A stretch of 64,000 bases of DNA. Source: Bradyrhizobium liaoningense. GTDB taxonomy: Bacteria > Pseudomonadota > Alphaproteobacteria > Rhizobiales > Xanthobacteraceae. A program made the position numbers and the translations under genes. Location of the stretch: the NCBI RefSeq assembly GCF_018130785.1, contig NZ_JAFCJT010000009.1, positions 124,001 to 188,000 on the forward strand, read 5' to 3'. The notes under the pieces were generated by a model that worked only from the letters and a program-made list of their open reading frames with translations, did not search any database and was not told the DNA's origin. Below are positions 38,501 through 45,336 of the stretch, one piece after another; positions within the stretch are counted from its first letter, which is position 1, and each line of letters starts with the position of its first letter.

Positions 38501-41207
38501 GCAGGCCGATGCTGCCCCCGGGACGGCTCGTGATATCCTCCTTGAGCAATGAGCCAACGGCGTCCGGAAAGCCGAGATCCTTCAAGAAGGCGAAGCTCGT
38601 GACCCGCCATGCGTCGACGTAGTGTTCGAGCTTGACCGATCGGGGCTGAAGCCCGCGCTGGACGCCAATGCCGGTCAGGAAGTCGGTCCATTCCTCCAGG
38701 TGCTTGATACCGAACGCCGGGTCCGACGGCGGCGCGATCCGACGCGCCCGGACTTCATTGATGTCACGGGATGCGTTCGGCGCCAGTTCGAGGAACTGTT
38801 GAAGCCTGCGGCCGAGGGTGCGGTCCGGCCACGGCGACGAAAAGACTGCCACAGAGGCGCGGATGAAGTCGCCTCCGAGCGTTGGCACGTACAGGCGGTA
38901 GCTCGGACTTAGCGTGATCGTGCGCTTGACCGCCACCGAGCGGCGCCAGATCGTGAATGCCCAGCGCAGACCGGCGGTCCGGACCTTTTTCGCCTCGACC
39001 CGTTCCACAATCTGCGAGATGCGGGTCAGAAGCGCTTCGCTCTCAAACGGCTGTGCGAGCTTCTTCTCAAGGAACAGACGCGCGTCCGCGAGGTCGTCGT
39101 ACCAGGGCAGTGCATCGTGCAGGAAGGCGAAGAAGCCGCGGACTGCAGAAGGCGGATAGAGCTCCTCGCCGATGCTCTCCTCGGCATCGCCACGACGCGG
39201 TGGCACGAAGACGGAGGTTTCGAGCGGATTTCTGCGACGACGCGTCTTGGGAGAGTCACCCGGCAACTGCTCGAGCGGCGTACTCGATCGGGCTGCCCGA
39301 AGGCTTCCGTCCTGGCAGATCAGAATCTTCCGCCCCGCGAGTGCGTTGCCGTCGCTCTCCATGAAGTCCGATAGATCGCCGTAGAAGGCGCGCCACCGAG
39401 CCCAGCTGTGCCGCTTCGCCTTGGCCAGCGCCCTGGCAACCCCCTCCACGATCTCGGCCCGTTCGGCGGACGACAAACGATCCTTGAAGTGTCCCCCGGA
39501 GTGGACGCGCAGAAATTCCGCAAAGGAATCGGTGCGGCGCGGTCCAAGGCCCGGCCACAGCGACTCGATGCCTGCGGGGCCGCCATAGCGCGCGATAACC
39601 TCCAGCGAGAATGAGCCTTTGGCCGACGGTCTCCGCGCGGCCGCAGGCGTGGACCAGCGGACGGGACCGAATTCCGGGCACCTCAGGGGATCGCCGTTCC
39701 AATCCCCGAGACAGGGTACGAACTCGGCCTCGGCCAACGACGCGGCCGACCAGCGTCGGGCGATCTCCGCCGCCATATTCGCCCCCAAATCGGCGGCCTT
39801 CTTATCGCCGGCGTCCTCGCCGTCGCCCTGGATCAGGCTCGCCGGCGTCTTCCAGACCAGCAGGTCCACTGCAGCTCTCGCCGCCGTGACGGCCGAAACG
39901 GCCGTATCCTTTCCGCGCGACAGCCTTTCCTGGAGCCAGCGTGCTGTGTTCGAGGCGAGCCTGACAGCGTGCTCAAGCACAAGAGCGTTCACCTTGACCG
40001 CCGGATCTAGACTCATCCGGTTCGAACTCGGGAAAAAACTGCCGTGGAGGTGCCCCCAGAACGGAGATGACGCCCCGCGTCCCATCGGCAGGAAAGTGTA
40101 GAGCCGGGGATGAAAGCCCGTGCGCTCCTCGCCGACAAGCACTGCCACCGCGACCTCGCCTGCTCCCTTCCACCCCTTCCAGCTCGCGGGAAGTGCACCC
40201 GATTCCAAGCCCTCCGCGACCGCCGTCTGCATCTCGGATTCGGGAATCTCGGCACGCGCGATCCAAAACTGCCCGTTCTCGCCCAGATCAGCCAGCGAAG
40301 GCCCGGACGTCCCGACCAGCGGGTTTTCCTCCCGGGTCAGCACGAGCGAAAGGGCGGCGTCCGCCGACTTTTCGCCCTCAATCACGGCCTCGAGGCGACC
40401 GATGCGGCGCAGGAAGAGCAGCATCGGCGCCTCAGCCTTTGCCAGCCCGAGCATCTCGTCGCGGACGACATTCAGAGCCGCCTCGTTACGGATCGGTAGC
40501 CGCATAACTGTTGAGAAGCCGCGCCTCGCGAAGTCCGCGACGGCATCGGGTACCTCTTCGAGCCAGCGCGGGATGTAGAACGCGGGCAGGTCCGAGCGCG
40601 CCAACTTTCGCCTGGTCTCGTCAGGTAGCAGCGGATCCAGCTCTGCGTCGCGAGCGAAAGTGAAGCAGTAGCCGTCGAACGCGTCGCCCGGCGCGCCCTC
40701 GACGAGCCGCGAAAACACCTGCGGCTCGTTCGTTACGTGCCGCACGCTCCGGAAGCCGAGGCCCTTATTTCCAACGGCCTCCCCGGGCGGCTTGCTCGAA
40801 AGCCCCATCTCGCACAGTGCGTCGACGTTGTTGGCGCGGAACGGTTGTCCCCTATTGGCGACGTAAAGCGTCCCGCTCGGGCCCTCGTCGCTGGCCAGGC
40901 GAACCGCGATCTCGCCATCCCGGCGCTCCCGGTCGTGCGCGTCGTGACCGTTCTGAATCAGTTCGATCAGAAAGCGGCCGTGATAGTCGGCGATAATGTG
41001 TTGAGAGAGACTCTGGTTTTGCTTGTGGACCGGGTCGTAATACCTTCCGTTCTCGTCAATCGTGCCCAGGAAGCCCTTGATCTTGCGCCTAGCGATCGTC
41101 TCGACATGCGCCCGCGGCCCCAGGGACGTCACATCCATAGGCTGGCGTCGACGCTGCGCGTCGGCATCGCTCGAATCAGCAACGATGGCGATCTGCTCTT
41201 CCCTCAT
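35589..41207 (-). CDS. Giant GHKL ATPase with sacsin-like N-terminus and NO VEIN/DUF3883-like C-terminus
   Basis: About 1,872 residues from ATG at 41207; an in-frame ATG at 41333 and one at 41138 are alternatives. Near residue 80 is the ATPase N-box FLIELIQNGHDAHD, followed by NRGQPF and GNKGLGFRSV, as in sacsin-type HATPase domains. The 1,500-residue middle has no motif I recognise. At about 1736 to the end, RLGELTVYHWL, YDFCISF, YIEVKAS then a ...RYVIAYV block resembles the DUF3883 (NO VEIN C-terminal) domain, a PD-(D/E)XK-like region. Such proteins occur in plants and bacteria; in bacteria they often sit in defence islands. Neighbours (TIR-nuclease, HsdR-N-like protein) support a defence role. 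It is one of the largest genes in the window. Confidence 0.75.
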   Translation of the reverse strand: MREEQIAIVADSSDADAQRRRQPMDVTSLGPRAHVETIARRKIKGFLGTIDENGRYYDPVHKQNQSLSQHIIADYHGRFLIELIQNGHDAHDRERRDGEIAVRLASDEGPSGTLYVANRGQPFRANNVDALCEMGLSSKPPGEAVGNKGLGFRSVRHVTNEPQVFSRLVEGAPGDAFDGYCFTFARDAELDPLLPDETRRKLARSDLPAFYIPRWLEEVPDAVADFARRGFSTVMRLPIRNEAALNVVRDEMLGLAKAEAPMLLFLRRIGRLEAVIEGEKSADAALSLVLTREENPLVGTSGPSLADLGENGQFWIARAEIPESEMQTAVAEGLESGALPASWKGWKGAGEVAVAVLVGEERTGFHPRLYTFLPMGRGASSPFWGHLHGSFFPSSNRMSLDPAVKVNALVLEHAVRLASNTARWLQERLSRGKDTAVSAVTAARAAVDLLVWKTPASLIQGDGEDAGDKKAADLGANMAAEIARRWSAASLAEAEFVPCLGDWNGDPLRCPEFGPVRWSTPAAARRPSAKGSFSLEVIARYGGPAGIESLWPGLGPRRTDSFAEFLRVHSGGHFKDRLSSAERAEIVEGVARALAKAKRHSWARWRAFYGDLSDFMESDGNALAGRKILICQDGSLRAARSSTPLEQLPGDSPKTRRRRNPLETSVFVPPRRGDAEESIGEELYPPSAVRGFFAFLHDALPWYDDLADARLFLEKKLAQPFESEALLTRISQIVERVEAKKVRTAGLRWAFTIWRRSVAVKRTITLSPSYRLYVPTLGGDFIRASVAVFSSPWPDRTLGRRLQQFLELAPNASRDINEVRARRIAPPSDPAFGIKHLEEWTDFLTGIGVQRGLQPRSVKLEHYVDAWRVTSFAFLKDLGFPDAVGSLLKEDITSRPGGSIGLQSSTSYEVADALWWLPGQSEVGDFTDDALDAYATLIVDWVGLVEYQHLWMEVRHRHSYRSDTRKWPTPLAAFLRSAAWVPCEEPVADGWKRRRCKAAEVWLPTGSDRYPPFLRRPSFKLTRALDRAPEAANDKLRTHAGFRTFQANESLLDQVGFLAEQFAGGGVTRFHERELVNIYNRCLVRLADQYGAPEAAAPPGRPPTRLLVRRRGELGLASLLGSGAETVYVRDSADSIATGLVEVIGDPLVDVRTTEPAKIGTLLQRLYEKQIRRTSELAYAVHVGGAPLGELPRGARLVDQCPWLRPVLAVALEALDSIDLNRLPADRSSIIQSLDRIELQIKGSVSFMLADRNVMPSTPRKAYALRRTDGEPLVVIVGEGAFSWSHVEAALPAIGDAIQHPAVVPHMRLLIRQLSLDGIPVDDRPIGHEDWIRLCKALDLSERASQVARDSLGERIHRQLPWLRAIVHVVGHEEGLKTWLDGELAATEDGAALIDLLRACFPSEAAVSPAKVVEAVKLSFSTGELRERLALDFAAFNASLVATGSAPDVDLAAQTSQLAFLVEDCRIAIGDALRNMVAPTVFKFEPDERYKSAREGLSDLRPDPAWLTRFLRVPDALLEEHVEKWLAAKGAPPIGSNPHGLEDVAVVRAANTKAARQTGRSAQPLVRAWSIQHAVPVHELWRDPVTAESELRRRLDDAGAFDCRAWSDGELLSWFGRLGVWPKGMELTLDRERLGVPETEVEAAAQKAREDRERRDREARSLKLNGEMRDPQTVDWLKLSEEIASGLPKAVLNRPIGTFANLGPAEDARRRNRGSGGGGGGGAYRGIPQEKKDMIGRLGELTVYHWLKTRQPGQDIDRCWVSGNATLFNGQEGDDGLGYDFCISFNKQIWYIEVKASMEDPCQFELGETEVRKARDVARSRSAERYVIAYVANVGQTGSTTVDILPNPLSPDADGVLNIAGDSIRYNFSRRR

Positions 41208-41390
41208 CGAACGACGATGTGCCCATGGCCCCGAAACATCGCAAGTAGCTGAACAAGCAAGCAGTGCCCGTTCCGCCGCGGCGCGGCTTTGTCTTGACGT
41301 ACGACCGAGTGATACGAAACTCAGCCATAGCATCGACCAAGCGCGTTAGCTTGACTCGTTTCTCGCGAGCTACTTCGCGCCACGACACGT

Positions 41391-42359
41391 TCAATAGCCT
41401 CCGGTGGTGGTCGAGTTCCCGATGGAATACGCACTCCGCAATCGAAATACCCCCCGAGGTATATCCGCCGCCGGCGGACAGTCCGGCGAATGATTGAATC
41501 TCGAAGCGAGGACCTTCCTTACGACCAACGGAATGAACTGCTCGGTCCCGTTATCGACTTCATCGCCGAGTGCTAGTTCGGCATCAAATTCGATGACCAT
41601 CTCAGCCGCGGCCTGGAAAGGCGCGCGGCTTAGAGCGTTGCGGAACTGGGCCGCGAGGGAAGTCGGCAACCCGGCAAGCATCGGATCAAGGAAGCGTGGA
41701 TGGAAATCAATACTCACGCAGTGATCCTTTTCGGCGAAAAGGCTATTCGCGCTTGCCGTCATCAGCTCGTCTGAGACACGCGCAAACAGATTGAGCTGCA
41801 TGCCCTGGAAGACAATCTTTGCGTGCTTTGCCAAGCCCAATCGTGAAAAGGCAAGACCAAGGTCGGGAGCAAATTTCCGTAAAGCTGGAAACCTCAAAAA
41901 TCGTGGAGCAAGAAACCGCTCGACATCAGTCCAACGCGCCTCGAACTCATCATATCCCACAACAAGGAGAGGCTTTGCATTATCAACGTCAAACACGACA
42001 AGTTGCCTGCCATTGCACAAAGCGAAATGCACACATTTTATTTCGGGGTGGATGGCGTAACTGTATGCCTGCTGAACATGTTTGCGGCTCAGGATATCTT
42101 CGCTTGGTCTTTTTGCATCCAGTACGCAAACAACCCTTCCCTCGCTCAGCAGCGTATAGTCCGGTATCAAGGTGATCGGCACTTGCCTTGTACCGGCATA
42201 GATGAAGGGATGGGCAAGAGTTTTGCTGCGGATAACGCGATCCGAGCCAGAAGGCGTGTAGCCGAGGCGCGAAAGGATGGGCGTTATGATGACCTCCCGA
42301 ACGGAGTCCTCCTTGAATTCGGGATCGTCCAGCAAAGCATGATCAAAATCAGGGAACAC
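41391..42359 (-). CDS. Type I restriction HsdR N-terminal-like nuclease protein
   Basis: 322 residues from GTG at 42359 (AAAGG 9 nt upstream); an in-frame TTG at 42368 is less likely. FKEDSVREVIITPILSRLGY near the start, IPDYTLL and VVCVLDAKRP form the PD-x(n)-DxK nuclease site of the HsdR_N (type I restriction R subunit) family, with D and K roughly 15 residues apart. No helicase domain follows, so this is an isolated nuclease-domain protein rather than an R subunit. The C-terminal half is uncharacterised. It lies upstream of the giant ATPase gene in the same direction. Confidence 0.7.
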   Translation of the reverse strand: MFPDFDHALLDDPEFKEDSVREVIITPILSRLGYTPSGSDRVIRSKTLAHPFIYAGTRQVPITLIPDYTLLSEGRVVCVLDAKRPSEDILSRKHVQQAYSYAIHPEIKCVHFALCNGRQLVVFDVDNAKPLLVVGYDEFEARWTDVERFLAPRFLRFPALRKFAPDLGLAFSRLGLAKHAKIVFQGMQLNLFARVSDELMTASANSLFAEKDHCVSIDFHPRFLDPMLAGLPTSLAAQFRNALSRAPFQAAAEMVIEFDAELALGDEVDNGTEQFIPLVVRKVLASRFNHSPDCPPAADIPRGVFRLRSAYSIGNSTTTGGY

Positions 42360-42456
42360 AGTCCGCAACCTTTCGAGTCAAAGCTCCTAAACACTTGTGT
42401 TCGTGCCGTCGCGCTCATGGTCCGGGATGACCAGCCGTGCGGATCTCAGACTCCTT

Positions 42457-42618
42457 CTAGAGAATCGCCGCAAGCTCCACGCGATCTCGAGTGACTGCTG
42501 TGACGAGTTGCTTGTAACGTTTGGAATTGAGGTATCCCCGCACTGAATGCACGGGCTCCGGGATCAAAACACGCCAGCGATTATCGTTAAGTACAAAGAC
42601 CTCATCATCTGATTCCAC
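42457..42618 (-). CDS. Small hypothetical protein between defence genes
   Basis: 53 residues from a GTG start: VESDDEVFVLNDNRW, then a basic strand-helix part ending RDRVELAAIL. The composition is natural and the frame is continuous with a readable, if weak, AGGCGG upstream. It is in the run of minus-strand genes between the 322-residue unknown protein and the HsdR-N-like gene. Unknown family. Confidence 0.4.
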   Translation of the reverse strand: MESDDEVFVLNDNRWRVLIPEPVHSVRGYLNSKRYKQLVTAVTRDRVELAAIL

Positions 42619-42634
42619 TATTACGCCCGCCTGG

Positions 42635-43603
42635 CTAGCCGAATACGCGCGCTGGCGGCTTCGCCTTCATTCCCGCCCGGTGGGGCTTGGTAATCTCACC
42701 GTGCTCAGCAATCCGGAAGCGATAAAACCCATCCTGCGCCAATACCCACAGGGTATCCTTAAACAAGAACGTGCGGATTGCCCCAGACAAGTTTGAGATC
42801 AATTGATTGAGCTGAGCATCTTGTGAACCAAAACCGCGGCCCGTCACCTGGGTCAGTTCGAGACTATCGCGGAGGTCATCCGCAAACGCGTTCGCGGATC
42901 TCTTCGGAGCGGCTCGACGATTGACCGCATAGAGCTCTACCGTCGTCGCACTTGCGAGGCACGAAAGCGCATTCCCGTTAAGTTCAATGCCGTAAGACTT
43001 CTCGGCAAACGACTCAAACGTAATGCGCCAGTTTCGGTCTTCCGTACCAGCGCCGAGACCAAGTAGACCGCCGGCCGGGCCACAAGCGGCAGCAATTGCG
43101 CCATATCGCCCCAGAATCTGCCGTGCCGGCAGCTCGGAGACGCGCTGATCTTGCAGGCTTGCAACGGCCGAGCGACCAACCTGACTATCCTGAAGATCGT
43201 CGCGCCCGAGCGCAACAAATTGCTGGATGCCGTTGTCGGCTCCCACAAACGCGCGTCCGTTATAGAAGCGAACATCAAGGATCGAGCGGCATACGCCCTT
43301 TGTCTGGAAGATGTAGGAATAGCCATCAACGTCAGAGGCAGACACCTCGATAGGTGCCTCGTTCGACAACAATGACGTCAATACCTCGTCTTCCTGGCCT
43401 TCAGTCGACTGATACGACCGCAGGTTCTGATTATTAGAGAACAGGGCAGCTACCACACCTGATTCCCCATTAAGCTGGTCTTCGCAGTATCTGGCTATGT
43501 CAAAGGCTCGGACAGCTCCATCCTTCGAAAACAGCCAGGCGAAATCGAAATAGAGATAGGCGTCCACAAATCGACCCGGCAGGACAAGGCGCTTTATTCT
43601 CAT
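42635..43603 (-). CDS. Uncharacterised beta-rich protein
   Basis: 322 residues. Mostly predicted beta strands with an N-terminal YLYFDFAWLFSKDG and repeated short strand blocks, possibly a propeller or beta-sandwich. No catalytic motif and no signal peptide. Its start overlaps the end of the upstream 145-residue gene (ATGA-type), so the two are coupled. It is probably a component of the defence run with the HsdR-N-like gene 267 bp downstream, but its role is unknown. Confidence 0.55.
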   Translation of the reverse strand: MRIKRLVLPGRFVDAYLYFDFAWLFSKDGAVRAFDIARYCEDQLNGESGVVAALFSNNQNLRSYQSTEGQEDEVLTSLLSNEAPIEVSASDVDGYSYIFQTKGVCRSILDVRFYNGRAFVGADNGIQQFVALGRDDLQDSQVGRSAVASLQDQRVSELPARQILGRYGAIAAACGPAGGLLGLGAGTEDRNWRITFESFAEKSYGIELNGNALSCLASATTVELYAVNRRAAPKRSANAFADDLRDSLELTQVTGRGFGSQDAQLNQLISNLSGAIRTFLFKDTLWVLAQDGFYRFRIAEHGEITKPHRAGMKAKPPARVFG

Positions 43604-44037
43604 AGCTTGCCCTTCCGCATCCGACCGGCAATCAGGTCATCAATCGTTTCATCTTCTTCCCACTTTTTTATGAGCTCGTCAGGCACTTCATAGTTGCGAT
43701 CCGATAGTGCTGAAACGGGATAGCCGTGCCATGGTCCGGGATGATTGTTGCAAGGGGGAAAAAACGCCAGCCGCTCACCCGCCAGCCCTACGGTCGTCTT
43801 CGCTTCTTTGGACACCCACCAGTAGTCTCCCGAGGAGCTCAGCCAGGCCTTGCTCTCGCTTTGATCAAAATAGCCAAATTCATCATCGCGACTGATCGAG
43901 GAATCCCATTTTGTCTTTTTTGGCTTCAGATTGGGCTGCCGATGATAGTTCAAAGACTTGTAAGTCCTCTGCTTACAAGCGGTATAGCCAAAGAGGATTC
44001 CATCGGGTTCGACCGCCAGCTGCGCCATGGTCCACAC
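43600..44037 (-). CDS. Uncharacterised small protein, first gene of the run
   Basis: 145 residues; start may be the Met at codon 1 or codon 4. Aromatic and charged with WLSSSGDYWWVSKEA and CNNHPGPWHGYPVSAL. No family recognised. Translationally coupled to the 322-residue unknown protein downstream. Confidence 0.5.
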   Translation of the reverse strand: MWTMAQLAVEPDGILFGYTACKQRTYKSLNYHRQPNLKPKKTKWDSSISRDDEFGYFDQSESKAWLSSSGDYWWVSKEAKTTVGLAGERLAFFPPCNNHPGPWHGYPVSALSDRNYEVPDELIKKWEEDETIDDLIAGRMRKGKL

Positions 44038-44172
44038 TTAGCCCACTCGTATAAATTACACAAATATTCTACTACAATCATTCCGGGCGCAAATTCCAAC
44101 CGGCTTTCAAAGCCAGGGGGCGCCTACCTGACCGAAGCAGTTTGACCGCTCATTCGTCCCGAAGCCTGCATC

Positions 44173-45309
44173 TCAACTCCACCCCCGCTCGACTTCTACG
44201 CTGGCGATCATTGTGAACAGGCCTTCGGCGCCGCCACGGGTGGCATCGAGACTGTCGGCCGCGGCTTCCGCCCACGCCATCCATTCGGCAAGACTCCTTC
44301 CACCGATAGTCGCCTCCTCCGCGAATGGCTTCGATTTGACCGCATCGAGAAGCTCGCGAATTTGGCTGGCCACAACTCGATTGCGAGCGAGCTCACCAAG
44401 CCTCTCGCGACGCTTCTGGTCTTGCTTCATCAAGCGTTCCCGTTCAGCCCTCCGAGCCGCCTCCTGTCGCCATCGTTCCCGCTCCTGCTCCTGCTCGATG
44501 TGCCATGCTTTCAGGATCTGCGCTCCCTGAAAGAGTCGATCGACAATTCCGGGCAATTGACCCTCGAGCGGCCTGCTATCGGTCTCACGCCACTCCTCAT
44601 TATGTGGACCTCGCAGGTAGGTGCGAATTGCGAAGACGAGCCTGCCGGTGCCGACGAGCTCTTGGGAGAGATAGGAGCTTCGATTGTCCTGAGGTGAGAT
44701 CTTCACCTGACGGCTTTTCTCCCGAACTTGGAAGGTAATCTTTTCGCCGTCAATCGTTGCGCTCAGCAGGCCTTTCTCGGCTTCAGCTATTTTTGCGCCT
44801 CTGCCTTCGAGCGCCTGAAACAGCGCGTCAAGGATCGCATGGCGGCGGCGGTCGATCTCGGACAATGGAGAGGGTGCATTCCTGATACGCCATTGATCGC
44901 GACTCGCCGCGGCCTCCCGACGACGACGCTCGCGATTCGCAATCCAGCTCGCTATGATCGGGTGTGGCTTTGTCAGCGGCTCCTTTACGACGATCGCAGC
45001 GCTGGTGGCAGGCTCGGCGGAATTCGGCTCCTGCGCCGTCGCTTCAGCTGTCCGCTTTTCCGTCCGCCGCACGCGCGGCTTCGATGGCTCGATCTCTACG
45101 GCCTGCTCCCCGGGCTCTGGCGGAAGCGGATCAAGAGCAACCGTCTGCCCCAGTGACTTCCGCGTCCAATATCCTGATCCGGGATACGGCACGTTGCGTG
45201 CTCTGCAAATCTCCGCCAATGCAGTCGCGGAAACGCCCAGGCCGGGCGCAACCTTGCTCAAAGGCGATTTTGAGACCAGCTCGTAAAGTTCGAGGCGACT
45301 GATCCGCAT
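44173..45309 (-). CDS. Helix-turn-helix protein with coiled coil, flanking the Z1/MORC cassette
   Basis: 378 residues. The N-terminus (ISRLELYELVSKSPLSKVA, ...GYWTRK) is a winged or HTH-like element paralogous to the N-terminus of the gene at 51174. Low-complexity Glu/Pro/Arg stretch at 60-110, then an alpha/beta middle (ISPQDNRSSYLSQELVGTG...LVFAIRTYL) and a long coiled coil (WHIEQEQERERWRQEAARRA). It is 28 bp behind the Z1-ATPase stop, so it is cotranscribed with it. No family name is recognised. It is likely a DNA-binding accessory component of the cassette. Confidence 0.65.
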   Translation of the reverse strand: MRISRLELYELVSKSPLSKVAPGLGVSATALAEICRARNVPYPGSGYWTRKSLGQTVALDPLPPEPGEQAVEIEPSKPRVRRTEKRTAEATAQEPNSAEPATSAAIVVKEPLTKPHPIIASWIANRERRRREAAASRDQWRIRNAPSPLSEIDRRRHAILDALFQALEGRGAKIAEAEKGLLSATIDGEKITFQVREKSRQVKISPQDNRSSYLSQELVGTGRLVFAIRTYLRGPHNEEWRETDSRPLEGQLPGIVDRLFQGAQILKAWHIEQEQERERWRQEAARRAERERLMKQDQKRRERLGELARNRVVASQIRELLDAVKSKPFAEEATIGGRSLAEWMAWAEAAADSLDATRGGAEGLFTMIASVEVERGWS

Positions 45310-45336
45310 AACCCATCCTGTTTCCCGGAATCTCGA

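Noticed and set aside
35955..41252. Many plus-strand frames opposite the giant ATPase gene
   Set aside because: Shadow frames of a high-GC gene; Arg/Pro/Ser-rich and without motifs.
41176..41394. A 72-residue frame with TTG start overlapping the end of the HsdR-N-like gene and the start of the giant ATPase
   Set aside because: A GGAGG precedes the TTG, but the product has unnatural composition and no similarity; it overlaps the N-terminus of a well-supported larger gene.
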